Source of the DNA: Talpa occidentalis
Taxonomy: Eukaryota; Chordata; Mammalia; Eulipotyphla; Talpidae
Length of the DNA stretch: 64,000 nucleotides
Direction: 5' to 3'
NCBI RefSeq assembly: GCF_014898055.3
Contig: NW_023603184.1
Coordinates: 116,798,615 to 116,862,614 of the forward strand
The notes under the pieces are model-generated. The model worked only from the letters and a program-made list of their open reading frames with translations. It ran no database searches and was not told the DNA's origin. Below are positions 45,938 through 58,069 of the stretch, piece after piece. The position numbers were made by a program, and so were the translations under genes. Within the stretch, counting starts at the first letter, position 1; every line of letters begins with the position of its first letter.

Positions 45938-46097
45938 GGGGCTCAGTAGTTCTCAACTGATTACTCATTAGAATATCCTGGAACAATTTGAAAATGCAGA
46001 TAAATCACAGTTTTTACAGGTAGAACCCAGGAACTGTATTTTAAAATGCCTCCAAGGGATCCTATATTTGAGAAATAAGACTGGGAACCATTGTGTT
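45938..46097 (+). mobile_element. MER5-type hAT (Charlie) element
   Basis: Starts 'ctcagtagttctcaactgat', continues 'cattagaatatcctggaaca' and 'gaactgtattttaaaatgcc', and ends gggaaccattgtg, the reverse complement of its start (terminal inverted repeat cagtggttctcaa type). Non-autonomous and old. Confidence 0.7.
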
Positions 46098-46878
46098 GGT
46101 AAATGGAGGTCTGGTATAGGAGGTGGGAGAAGAGAAAGATTAACATGCTTTTGTGCTCAATTATTTCTGTGTACAAAAATGGAATTTTTAAATGCTTAAG
46201 TTTGAAGTAACACAGTTACTACCTGCAGTCAGTGAACCAAATCAGTTTTCCCTTTGAAATATTCTTACATCTGACTCCTTTCTTTGCTTTGTTTTTCTTG
46301 CCAAATTTCAGGTTTTCATTTCACCTGGTTGCACTTTAAGACATCCTGAAGCTGACCTTCCCATTTCTGTTTTGATTATCTGGTCTTTCTGAGGCCTAAA
46401 ATATGAACATGTTTCCTTGGGGTTAATCCATTCTCTGTTAGCAGTTTTATGGATCTGTTGGGAGAGTTCTAAGCATTTGCACAATAGATTAATTACCAAT
46501 TTTGTTTTTTTCACCCTTGAGGTTGGGATCAGGTGCCTGAATAAATAGTTGGCAGGTCATATTGGAAAGCTTTGTGATCCCTAGTTTGATCATACATGCA
46601 TATATACATAAGCAGACACAGCACAGTTAGCCTAATTTCCTCATTATTGATTCATTGATCATTTGTCCATTTAACAAATTTACATTAAATACCTGAAATA
46701 ATCCAGGCATTTTACTGGACACTGATACAATATATCAGGTAGTAAGCAGCTCACCTTTAATACTTTCATTTCTTTCCCATTGTTCTTCCTACCTCTTTCT
46801 CCCAGTTATGTAAACCTGCCTCTACACTTGTGGGGCCTGGGCTAAGAGTACAAATGATGATCTTGTTACTAAATAAAT
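46098..46878. other. Mostly unassigned; one old repeat trace
   Basis: At about 46650-46760, 'catttaacaaatttacatta' followed by 'ccaggcattttactggacac' and a degraded 'gatacaatatatc' is the 'acaaatatttattgagtacc..ccaggcactg' type of ancient repeat. No gene. Confidence 0.45.
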
Positions 46879-47172
46879 AAGAATTTGAAAATTGGGGCCT
46901 CCCTGGTGGTGCAAGGGGTTAAGGCACAACCTATGAAGCTGTCCACAGCCTCAGCAGCGTAAGTTCGATCCCAGGCCTGCTAGGGAGCTACCCACATGAC
47001 ACAGCAGATCTCTCCTGGCTTGCCTGCTGCTCCCCTCTGCAGTGTACTTCTGTCAGTCTGCTTATTCTGCCCCACACTCTGTCTCTGGTGGATCCTCTCA
47101 CCCCCCACACCTCTGGCCTGTACCCCAGCTCTTGTATACATAAATAAATAAATCTTAAAGAATTTGAAAATT
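46879..47172 (+). mobile_element. tRNA-derived SINE, older subtype
   Basis: Insert 46894-47157 with perfect 15-bp TSDs, aagaatttgaaaatt (46879-46893, 47158-47172). The head is 'gggcctccctggtggtgcaa', then ggggttaaggcac. The tail is ataaataaataaatcttaa. Confidence 0.96.
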
Positions 47173-47329
47173 ATAAAACAATCTTACAAACTGTTGGAGC
47201 ATTTTCCAACATCCTGTGTTGACAACTGTACTCTTGAAACATGTGAAATGAGTTCATACTTAGAATTCTCAGACTCTTTAGATTTTTGAACTAGAATATG
47301 GTGATTCTGGAAAGATTCTGAGAGGTGCT

Positions 47330-47730
47330 CTTGGTATCTGCACCCTCCCCCCACCCCCAGCTCCTCTAACTCTCAGGGGAAAGAGGTCTCACATATATGC
47401 GTGTTGTAGAGCTTGCAGGTCTCAGCCTTGCCCAGGGCCACTGCCCCAATCCTGCCAATCAGCTGCCCCTGCCTCCCGGGGAGTGTGTACTCCACCTTGG
47501 CTTGCCCTCTGTTGGGCAGGCCCTAGGAGGAGCCCTAGTCAGGGACTGGGGTCACTCAAAGTTATTTGGGCAGGGAATTTTAATTTCTTCCACTCCCAGA
47601 GCATGATTAGGGTAAGAATGGGTACAGTCTTCTGGAAGGCATGCCCCCTTGGCCTCAAGGGGAGGGGTGCAGTTAGAGAAGCACCAGAGTGAGACCCTCT
47701 AAAGTTGTGGTCCTTCTTACCAGTATCCAA
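47330..47730. other. GC-rich block, unidentified
   Basis: Roughly 400 bp, clearly more GC-rich than its surroundings, with a C-rich start (47341-47360). Overlapping ORFs of 69 codons run in two forward frames plus one reverse frame, and none shows a protein-family feature. It could be a fragment of an old ERV or LTR. CpGs are few, so it is not a CpG island. Confidence 0.45.
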
Positions 47731-50700
47731 GAGTGGTTGTGATTTACTTGTTTGCTTATTTTGCTAATTTGACATTTATCAAGTACCTTCATTTAGTGCA
47801 AGAGGTATAGTCAGTACTATATGCTGGAAAGGTGGAAGACGGAAAGATGAAGACAATTTCTCTTTTCTCTTTCTAGGCTCACTTGGTTTCTCCTTTGGCA
47901 TACTTGGCCACTGTGCACATCTCTTGGACCACACCCCCTTGAAGGTGTCCATGACTAAACTTTATCATGAATGCAATAGAAGAAAGAGGGGGACAATGAC
48001 ATTTTCTTTTGAGGACATTCATGGAGCTTAGTGTCAGTCTGGGGCTAGAACCAGTTGAGTGAGATTTAAATCATGGGCACATGGTACATATTACATGTAA
48101 ATGGGAGTTAGGTTTTTACTTCAGATATAATAATTTCTAATTTGGAGAATCTTTTGCATCCATTTCAGATTATGTTTTAATAAATACAAATAAATTCATC
48201 TGTGTCAAAATCTAATTTTATTTTACTTTTTCCTTCATGATGAGTAAAGGGAGTTCAGAAGCTGTTATAGCAGTTGACTTCTGGGTCCAATAATAAATAT
48301 GCAAATGCATGCTAAAATAGAAATCCAATTTGAAATAATTCAAGTGAAATTACATAGAGAAGGTTCGCTTAAATGAGTGCTTTCTACCTGTCTCTTTTTA
48401 TTTGGAGCTGTATGGAGAATGGAGAAGCAAAGGCAAAGGTTGTAACTCAAATTACATTGAACAACACAGAGGCACTTTCCAACACCTTGGGCTTTTGCTA
48501 GGTTCTTGGGACAGCTGTTAGGAATAGGTTGTGCTTGTCTAAGAAGAAGGATACCTGGTGGTAAGCCCCTCTAGGTAAGCCTGAAATAGGGAAAGATAAT
48601 GAAGCAAAAATGCTAGTAACTACTTCAGGAAGAAGTGTAGTTTAAGAATAAAGAAAGGCAGTTGGCAGTGAAAATCCTTGAAAAATATGCTGTGGGATTT
48701 TGAGAGAGAAAAAGCAAGAAAAGAAGCAGCCTTTCCAAAACCACATCTTAGTGTAAATTGGATAGGAGATCTCTGGGACTGTGTGCCTTGATGGCTTGAC
48801 AGGGGTATTGTATAGAGAGAAAACTTTCTGAGTATTTGTTGTTGAATAATTTAGTTGATCCTGCTGATTGAAAAATATCTAAGGCAACACCAAATTGACT
48901 TTAAATTGTTTCCATATTAAGACCAATGAGAACAATTTTTAAGTTTATTGTGGATTTCTTTAAATACATTTCAACTCTTTCCAATAAAAATGGCTCATTT
49001 GGAAATGAATAAGGTAATTTGATTAAAATGACTAACATTCAAATAATCAAGATAGTAAAAAAAAAAAACAACTTCATAAGTTTCATAAAAAGCCTACTTG
49101 TACAGTCCAATCCTTGGAAATCATTAGCTAATGTTCTGATGATCAAATAATAAATACATAAGTGGATTAAAGAAACATAAATGCAACCTCATCTAAATTT
49201 AATTTGGATAAAATCCACATATATGTTTGGGTATTGAATTTTAATGATGTAAATATTTTAGGGAGAAAGCAAGGGTTTGAGAGTAAACATAGTAAATTAA
49301 TTATAAGTTTCTAAGAACTTATTCCTGGGTATCTTTTATTCTTATTCTTGGCTTTTGGTGGAGCATTGCATAAAGGATAACATCGTAAACTCTTTTGTTG
49401 TTTTCCTCTTTGTTTTCTTTCCTCTTTTTTTCTTTTTTTTTTCCAGAGGCCAGAACACGCTTTAGGATGTGCACTTCTACCTGAAAAATCCTCTTCTCAT
49501 AGTAGCAGAGGAAGGGAGTGTTTTAAAGGTAGCCGGGGATGGAGGGATAAGCACAAATTTGTGAAGGAAAAAACTGTCCAAGTTTCTTTTTGTTCTCTAC
49601 CTCAAAACTCAATTTTTCTCTTTGTATTTGAATTTATCATTACATAGCTATTGCTAAGTATAATTCAAGATTATAATAGAGGACACATATGCTGTAAGAG
49701 TATGAATACACAGAAGTAGAAAATAAATGTAAGAAGGAGAGGAATTTCCTACTAAAAATTTGGGTAACATATTGCAGCGTTCATTGTGGAGCATGAAATC
49801 TAGTCATTCTTTTCCAATTCAGTGAACTTGTGACTGTAGGCCTGGATCTACAGTGGGTCAACAAAATGAACATTTTAGTTAAAGCTTTTGGGGGACTCCA
49901 AGTAAATGAAAAGGACATTTTTTTAAAAGGGCAGCTGAATTGTTTCGTATTTATTTGATTTGTGCTATCTGCACTATAATGTCAACATTATAATGATTAA
50001 ACAATTTATTTGAGTACCTGCTGTTCTTGCTTTGGGAGTAAGAAAGTTATCATCATAAGGCACTTTCTTCTGACGAGATCCACTTAGCAGTGCAACTGAC
50101 TTAAGCAATTTGATATTTAATGAAATCAACAAAGAACAGGTAATGATAATTCAGTACTTCTCAAATTCACCTATTGAAGGGGTAGAATAGTTAAGGAAAG
50201 TGAATACCACCTCCTGCATCCCAACACCAATTCCAGCATCATGCACTGGGGTCTAGGAACAGATACTAAGTTACCCAAACATATGTTTAGAGCTTCATAT
50301 GAATCATTAAAATTCACTCAACCTTTACATTTTATCACATAATAAATCTGCAATTCTTTTGATGTTAACAACATGCTTTGATTTCGCATGTGGTTATATT
50401 TTAGAAATGCACCGTGTTTATCCTTGGGCTCCTTATATCTTCAAAATCATCTTCAGGTTCCCTGAGGATACTTATACCAGGATTGGAGAATCATTGTCCT
50501 AAAGGATAGTTCCATCAAGCTGTGATGATTTTGTAAAATGCCCTCTTAACCCCAGGGATTGTTCTATCCTGGGAAATAATTTTCTAGAAGTACTTGGTGA
50601 TGTTGGAGACACAAGGAGCCATTTATCTCCAGGATCATCTTTTTCAACACTTGTCACTGCAGTTCTTCTGATTACATCATTTTTCTGCTCTAGTCTCAAA

Positions 50701-51755
50701 ACTTTACAATTACTCAACTACAAGTTTATGACTGCTTCAGGGAGCGAGAACTCCAGAAATTGACCTTGCTTTACTGTCTTAATCATTTTTATCCCTTCAA
50801 CAGCAATAACAAAAAAATTATTGAGTTTCTTCTCTTTCTAGGGCACACTCCTAGGGAAACAAAGAAGTCTAGGCATGATTCCTGCTCTTAACCTATAAAT
50901 TGTACTAGAGAAGATAGATCATATTCATGGAAAGGTAAATGATTATTAAGGGTAGCAAAATATGAACAATATATTATTCAATTTTGTCCAAAAATGCATA
51001 TTGAGTGCTCACTCTTGATCAGCTATTTGGCAAAGCTGTGGGAAAGATCAAAAGAATGAAATATTCTTACACATAAACATAATCTAGAGTGACATAATTC
51101 ATATTGCAATTGACATGCTGTCACATGCTTAAGGACTTTCAGTCAACAACAGACATGCGCATAAATGATGGTGGTCCCTTTTATACAGCCGAGGGGTGTA
51201 GTAGGCTGTTTCATTTAGGTTTGTGTAATTACTCTGTGATATTCAACAATCACAGACTCTCCTAGTAACACAGTTCTCAGAATGTACAACCATTGTTAAA
51301 ACATACTTGACTGTTTGAGTAGCATGAGAGGGAAGGATAGCTCTTTGGAAGAGTTTGTGGAAGTGAGAAAGTTTTCTGTGTAGTATTGAGTGTATTTACT
51401 CTATTTTTGGCTTCACTTTCTTTATTTTCAAACTTCACAGTCCATCACAAGAATCGTTTTTTTTAACCAGTTTCGTGGGACTTTGTCTTTTTTTTGGATC
51501 AGTTCACAATTTTGCCTTCTTAGCTTTAGGACCAAATTAAGACATAAGGATGTTGTCAGTGAAACTGACTTCAGCCTCTGCTCTCCAGTCTTGAATGCTG
51601 CCAGAAGTGCTTTTCTACAACACACGTACACGTTTCTTCTACTCTCAATAACAGCTAATACAGAAGATCGCTAGTGTCTTAAACCCAGCCCCACCTCCTC
51701 TGTCAGGAGATAATTTTTTGTGTCACAAATAAAATTTAGAAACCTTTAAGCATAC
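47731..51755. other. Long unassigned, gene-free stretch
   Basis: About 4 kb of AT-rich DNA. Faint ancient-repeat traces at 47770-47870 and 50985-51050 ('gtgctcactcttgatcagc'). No splice-supported ORF: the largest (51390-51674) has 94 codons and no features. No RNA gene seen. Confidence 0.45.
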
Positions 51756-51759
51756 AATG

Positions 51760-51930
51760 TCAACATCAGGTCTTTCTCTATGCTGGGTTTGCTTCCACCT
51801 CATAGTCTTTAAACCACCTTTCCTCTTTACCTGGATCACTCTTCTCCCAGACACCTGTGTAGCTCTTTTCCTTTTTATGTCCCTGCGAGATTGCCACCTT
51901 CTTAAATATTCTATTTAAAATCCCATCCCA
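51760..51930 (+). mobile_element. L2 LINE remnant, left part
   Basis: 'cctttcctctttacctggat', 'cactcttctcccagacacct' and 'gattgccaccttcttaaata' followed by 'ttctatttaaaat' follow the L2 3' region ('cttgcctggaatgctcttcc ... gtcaccttctcagtgaggcc'). It continues beyond the L1 at 52331. Confidence 0.75.
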
Positions 51931-52330
51931 AAAATAGATGACTGGATCAAGAAGATGTGGTACATATACACCATGGAATATTACTCAGCATTCAAAAAAG
52001 ATAAACACATGCAATTTGCAGCAACATGGATGGCGCTGGAAGGGATCATGCTCAGCGAAATAAGCCAGAAAGAAAAAGAAAAATACCGGATGGTCTCACT
52101 CATAGCAGGAACCTAGAAAACTTAAATAAGGGACCAGGAAAATGAATAACTATAAGAAAGTGAAAATCAAAATCAACAAAAAACTATGAACCAGAGACAC
52201 TTTTGGGGGGTGGGGGGTGGGAGGGGAGGGATTGGGGTCAAAATGGGGGGTTGCAATTGTATGGGGAATATAAAAATAAAATCTATTATTTAAAAAAAAA
52301 AAGAAAAAAATAAAATAAAATCCCATCCCA
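51917..52330 (+). mobile_element. 5'-truncated L1 with perfect TSDs, nested in an L2
   Basis: Insert 51931-52316 (386 bp): the end of ORF2 ('atggaatattactcagcatt', 'gatggcgctggaagggatca', 'aataagccagaaagaaaaag'), a short 3' UTR with a G-rich tract (52203-52233), and an A-rich tail. A perfect 14-bp duplication, aaaatcccatccca, flanks it (51917-51930, 52317-52330). The ORF2 end is open but far too short to encode a working protein. Low divergence suggests the youngest L1 lineage in the window. Confidence 0.95.
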
Positions 52331-52590
52331 CATACATATATACACATTCTATTCTTCTCACCCTGATTTCCCTTCTCTCTTTTCCTACTTTCTAAAACAT
52401 TTCTAATATAGTCCATATAATATATATATATTTCTTATATATTCCATATGATCTGCTTATATATTATGTCTGTTCTTTGCTGACATACAAGTGTTATAAG
52501 GGTAAAGATCTTTGTCTTCCTTATTTATCAGTGTAACCTCAGACTCTAGAAAAGAATTAGTTTCCTGCTTCATAAATATTTGTTGAAGAA
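52331..52590 (+). mobile_element. L2 LINE remnant, right part
   Basis: Continues the L2 after the L1: 'tttctaaaacatttctaata', 'ttatatattatgtctgttct', 'gggtaaagatctttgtcttc', 'cataaatatttgttgaagaa', the usual 3' terminal order. Confidence 0.75.
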
Positions 52591-53655
52591 TTGTTGCATT
52601 CTTACACAATAAAAAACAGGTCCCTCTTCCTGTTAAGGAATGTTCCCTCATCTCTCTTCCACTTACAGATCTTCTACGGACCTAGCACTGCCAATTATCC
52701 AATCTCTTCATTTCCTTAACCCTTCTCCCTCAGTACCTAACAGTCTCTCATGAGAAAATCATTTTTCCCTTTATCTACCAAATAGCTAAACTTGGAAGAA
52801 GAGTCTTCACTTACTGTGTCCACGGCTTCATTTCCTGTTCATGCCCTGATTTCAATCTGACCTCACTGTCTGATAGTCAGTAGTAATTGTTGCCATGACA
52901 AAGATCAATGGCTGCCTATTAGATCAGGTCTTCTTCAGGGGTCCTGTATTATACAAAGCTCCCTCCATCATGTAGTCTGTTGCATGATAAAGAGCTTCAT
53001 TGTCTTACCCACCAGACCTTCCCCCCATATATTCATATTGTCATTTAGTCTGTAAACATTTAGTGAAATCTGACATGTACAGATACTCGTATAGGTCTTG
53101 AGGATTTACTGGCAAACTGACACAGGTTTAAGTTAAATGCAGCTTAGAGCTTTATGGGAGAAACAGACATTTAGCAAAGAAGCAAACAAACAATTGTAAA
53201 ATTGTTTTGAAGAAGACTTATATGGTGCTGTATGAGTACTTACTAAGAGAATTGGACCTTTCAAATGACTTGACAATATTCCTGAGAAAGAAATCTGGGG
53301 TCTGAGAAGTAAGGCAGAGAAGTGGGCTCATCTAAGATGAAAACTCTTACCAGACAGAACTGGGATGGTACATTCCTGGCATGGCACAGTCCTGAGGTGG
53401 AGGCAGCATGGAGAGTTGGAGAACTTGAGGGAGAGCTGACATGGTCCAGTCTAAAGAAATAAAGGAGTAGTGACAGATAGTGAGATTCGTGAGCTAATCA
53501 GAGACCACACCACAGTTGCTTGTAAAAGAAACTAAGGCTTTGAATCTTTAATATTGTAAAACTACGTGGGTATCTTAGGCTGGAGGTTGTGTCTTCTTCC
53601 TATCTCTACCCTTTGCTGCTAACTAGGGCAAGAAGTCACTTGATGTTTATTAAAT
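52591..53655. other. Unassigned, with ancient-repeat traces
   Basis: At 53040-53540 purine-rich phrases ('taaacatttagtgaaatctg', 'cctgaggtggaggcagcatg') resemble the ancient repeat type of 20520-22600. No gene. Confidence 0.4.
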
Positions 53656-53772
53656 AAAGATAGAAGTGGGCAGCTCTTCCTGCTGACTTGTGTCTATGCG
53701 TCTTTTACTCTTCCATCCCCTTTTTTAATAAAACTGTTCTTTAAGAATATAAAAAAAAGATAGAAGTGGACA
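53656..53772 (+). mobile_element. 83-bp 3'-end retrocopy with TSDs
   Basis: Insert 53673-53755: 'gctcttcctgctgacttgtg', a pyrimidine-rich segment, an aataaa signal at 53727-53732, 'actgttctttaagaatat' and a short A-run. It is flanked by 17-bp duplications aaagatagaagtgggca / aaagatagaagtggaca (53656-53672, 53756-53772; one mismatch). Polyadenylation signal, tail and TSD indicate L1-mediated copying of the 3' end of some RNA. I do not recognise the parent, which could be an mRNA or an LTR transcript. Confidence 0.8.
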
Positions 53773-54002
53773 TTTGGACTAGGGTTGTTAGAGTGAATAT
53801 GACTGACCAGGAACAAAGGGTAGAGGACATTTCTTTGCCAAGGATTCCCTGTTTAAAGAAATGTGGAGGTAAGAAAAAAATTTTTTGTTTTAGATAAAGC
53901 AAATCTTGGAAGGTTGAGTGGGAAAAGAAAGAGGTTAGAGATGATGAGGGGATGGAGGGGTAGGAGAGAGATGGGGGAGATGCTGAAAGAATTGTTTTTT
54001 AT
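53773..54002. other. Unassigned, gene-free sequence
   Basis: No feature recognised. Confidence 0.5.
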
Positions 54003-54350
54003 GGGTACCAGATTGCTTGAAGGAATGGTGTGAAAGAAAGATTTGATAGATGTTTTGGTACAACCTATAGAAGAAGTAACAGTAACTCAAAAATGCATGC
54101 ACAATCTTGGTGACCAGAAAAGTCACCCCCTGGCTATGGGGAAGCAGCCTAAGACTTAGCTTAGCTCTCATCACTTTCTCCCCGGGGTCCCAATATTGTG
54201 CAAGTTGGTTACATGGTCACCCAGTTGTTTGATGGATTTCACCTGCTCATTCAGGTAATGAGTCTCCAGGAAGTCACACAAATGGAGGTCATTATTGTCT
54301 CTGGCCAGTTGTGCAGCTCCAGTAGTGACGGATTCACCCTTTTTCCAAGA
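54003..54350 (-). pseudogene. FTH1: Ferritin heavy chain (FTH1) processed pseudogene, partial
   Basis: The minus strand matches the 3' third of ferritin heavy-chain mRNA. It reads 'gagctgcacaactggccag', then codons for a degraded '..[18 protein letters not shown]' and on into '[13 protein letters not shown]', followed by the 3' UTR ('cccatagccagggggtgac', 'ggtcaccaagattgtgcatg', 'ggttgtaccaaaacatct'). The parent makes the ferroxidase subunit of cytosolic ferritin. Here the copy is 5'-truncated, has no introns, carries missense changes, and lacks about 50 bp between the 'ttgcacaatattgggacccc' point and the stop region, so the normal C-terminus is lost. It cannot encode ferritin. No long poly(A) or TSD is clear. 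Confidence 0.9.
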
Positions 54351-57300
54351 AGAAATGTTAAAAGACTTTAAAGGAAGGTGAGATCACAGAGGGTCAGAGC
54401 AGTCAGGAAAATGACACAGCGTTGTAGCATTTAGAAGGTTAGATGAGGATCTATATTTTGTTTGAAAGGACAGTTAGATCTTAGACAAGTAGAGCAATAT
54501 GGGAAAGCATACTTGACACAGGAAATGAATTGAATTATGGCTCGGAGGCCAGAATATACTGGAATTCTCTCTTTTCTAGTAAAGGCTGTGTCCCTCTTTA
54601 ACCCCTGTACATGTTTCATCATCATGTTTTTCCTCCCCTGGTCCATTTCCTATAATGAATTGTGTGGGGGGAAAAAAGTCTTTACCAAAAATTTGCCTAT
54701 GTCTTAAAATAACAATCCTAAGGAGATTATTTTAGTTTACCTAGGTATTTGAAAGCAACTTAGAAAATAATGGTGCAATAGCCATTTTTGTTCATAAATG
54801 TAGACTACCTAATACATTTTGGGTTGCATGATATTTTGTTTATTAAGCTCACTATCAGCTTCTTTGTTGCCAGCTGAAGTACAGTAATGAGATTTTGTTC
54901 CAAATTTTATACTTTGCCAAAGGTCTGTTTCTCAGCTGCATTTTGGGAACAGCTGTCAGCCCCGAGCAATCTGATTGCTTTTCATGAATGATAAATCACT
55001 TCCCTGTGCACTGATTTGTTTAGGTACAATAGGAAGAGACATCTTTGCGCCTAGTATGTTAGAGGAAGAATTGGTGGGATGAGGTTGGTGGGGGAGAAGT
55101 GTGAAGGTTCCAGTGGGTGTTTCTTTTAGTACTTTATGTTCAATTAATGTTAATTTCATTTTGAGTGAATCCTGGAAAGAAACCGTCTTTATTAGTGATT
55201 CTGAAGGCTGCAGGAAAAAGCAGTGATCCTTTCTATACCAGGAGCCATTATCAACTTAGTACTGGATCATCTGTTTGGAAATAAAATGAAAAGATTCTCT
55301 AGAACCACATTTTTTGGTTTAAAAAATTGCCCATACAAGTTGTATGGGTTAAAGGGGTGATAGAAGTTACAAAGAGAAAGCTCAAGTTTCATTAAAGTAT
55401 CCAATTAGTGAGATTCAGCCATGCATGAAAATATTTATCATATTCCCAATTCAGCTAAGAACCTTATCTGCTCCAATTTTCTTTGTACAGAATCACAGAA
55501 ATCTACATTTGTTGCTTCCCATTGCACAAGTACTGGGGAAAGACTGGATGGGACTGGGGGCTTCTCACCCTTCATATGTTAAGTTTGCTGCTTGAAGTTT
55601 AGTTTTGGAAAGATTTTAAGGTGAGAAGCAAGGGAATTCAAGTCTTTCTTTTTGCCTTGAGTTTTTTCCGTGATGTTGTTGTACCTGTGTCTGCCTCTGG
55701 TGGGCTGTTGTCAACATCTTTCTGTGTGAGAGACCCTGACAATTTATCTGCCTAGTTTTTTTGACTATAAAACTGTTAATCGGTAAGTTACAGATTTGCA
55801 CTAAAGCAGTGAGCGGCCTACAATGGCATAATAGTTTGTTTTGGCCCCCAATTTGTGAAAGTGTCTCCCTCAGCTGGCCTTGCATGCACCCTCACCCTCG
55901 TTTTGTGTACCCCTTTTCTTTGTGCCCCCAGTTTCTGTAGGGCATGCTTACAGGGTGGTGGGTCCAGTCACACTGACTCAGACATTCAGACAAAGCTGAA
56001 AACCTATTGGCATCATTCCTCAGCTGGATGTCAGCAGGCCAGGCACTTACTGCAGGGATGCTCTTTTATTTTAATAAGTAATTTATTTAATGAGCCGACA
56101 ATGGCAAAATGTCAAATACAGAGACTTCAAGGATGAACAACACAATTACAAGGAGCAGGAAGTCTGTTGGGCTGCCATCATATTCAGCATCCTCAGAAAT
56201 GATGTTTCTTGAGCCTATTTGAAAATCACTTGGCAACTGACTTGGAAAAGAATCTGTCATTAGTCTTGAGAAAAGTAATGTCACTCATATTAAGTTTTAG
56301 AGTTAGTAATATGAAAATGGAGATGCTCTGTGTAGACTGTGTAGAGTGATGGAGTGGGTGGTCAGATTTTGTGAGAAGAGAGAAGTAGTAGCCATATACC
56401 CGTCCCATGGAACGGGCCTCCACCTGCATCTGCCCTGTTGACATCTGACACTTGCATCTAGTATGAGGGAGGGGGAGGAAAGGGCCCTTTCCTATGAATT
56501 TGTATACTCAGTCACCTTAGTCTTGGAGATATTAGTTCTCTCTTGTTAAATGGAAGAGCCTGCATTCGAAGAGATTAAGCTTCTATTTGTGAAATATGAC
56601 TTCCCTTAAAGAAATATCCCGTACAGTGTATAAGATGTGTTTATTAATTCTGCAATACTGGCTCTGGTTAGACATGAGTTCAAATCTTATAAAAGTGATA
56701 AGCCATTTAACCTAAAGGTCTATAGTAATTCTACTGATGCAGTCTTAACAATTGTTTACTGAGTCTCTGTGGGAAGCCAGGTGTTATTTTCAGGTACCAG
56801 ACATAAAGCAATGAACAAAACATCCTTGCTAACTTTCTATTAGTTTATGGACAAAGATAGCATCAGGTAGGCCTAAATCACATCTTGAGATGAGTAGTCC
56901 TTGTAGATGCCAAGTGGAAAAAAGTTGCATTGTGACCTGTGTTGTGTCTGATGTGTTTGTCTGGCGCATTGTTCAACCATTCCAATTAGTTTCTTCTTCA
57001 TATGTAAAATTTAATTAAAACTCATATTGCTTAATTCTTCCCTTTTGACTCAGGAGGGCTCTGCAATATGCCCATAATCCTTTCTAGGCCCAAATGCAGA
57101 GATGAAAACCTGTTTCTACTTGGAGTCTGGGGTGTTGCGCTTGAACTTGTTCTGCGTTGCTCCTCTCCTGGCAACAGTGCATAGCTGTGAGATGCTCATC
57201 TGCACATGGTGCTGGCTGGCTGTGCCTCTGAACAGCATAATGTGCATGGCTGGTGACTGCTGGTGGGAGCTGCCATTGGTGGGTGTACAGCCCTCTTTTT

Positions 57301-57389
57301 CCCATTCTAAGACTCAGTGGCCAACATCTGTCATCTCTTACTTTGGAATTTTTAAATTACTTTTTCAATGATTATGGCAGTAATGATAA
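54351..57389. other. Long unassigned, gene-free stretch
   Basis: About 3 kb. The part 55620-56060 and the part 57080-57310 have mixed composition and ORFs of 73-93 codons on both strands, none with family features. An ancient-repeat trace ('actgagtctctgtgggaagc', 'ggtaccagacataaagcaat') is at 56755-56850. Confidence 0.45.
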
Positions 57390-58069
57390 TTTATTATTAA
57401 AAAATAAGAAAATATAAAAGTGTAATAGAGAAAATAAAAATAACCTATAATCCCATGACTCTGAGTTAATTATTAGCAGCCTCCTCTTTGCACATATTTT
57501 ATAATATAAGCAGGTTGTGTTCTATTTATTTTGTATCCTCAGCAGTACAATAGTATAGTATCTATGATATTATTAAAAATCTTTGAAGATCTAATTTTAA
57601 TAGCTGTGTAATATTCAATTAGAAAGCTTTATTACAATCTATTTAATGAATGCCCATGCTCAAGGCATAGTTTTTAACTTAATTACTCTCAGAAAAATAC
57701 TATGGGTAATAGCCTGGCTGTATATTTCAAAAACCTAAATAATTCCTTTTACTATATTTTAAGAAATAAAATTATTGGATTAAATGACATGAATGTTCTA
57801 AGACTCCTGCCACATATCACCTACTTATTGTCTAAAATGTTTTGGGCATTATTCTTGCTAGAATCAGGTATTCATATTTTAGAAAAATCTATGTTAACTT
57901 TTTAGGCAGAAGAATTATCTCATTATTGTTTTATTTTCCAGTTATTAGACTCCTAGTGAGATGGAATATGTATTTCACTGTTTATTGGCCATTTATTTTT
58001 TTATTCTGTACACCGTCTCTGCTTCTGTCTCTATTTTTCTATTGATGTGGAATACATCAACACTGGCAT

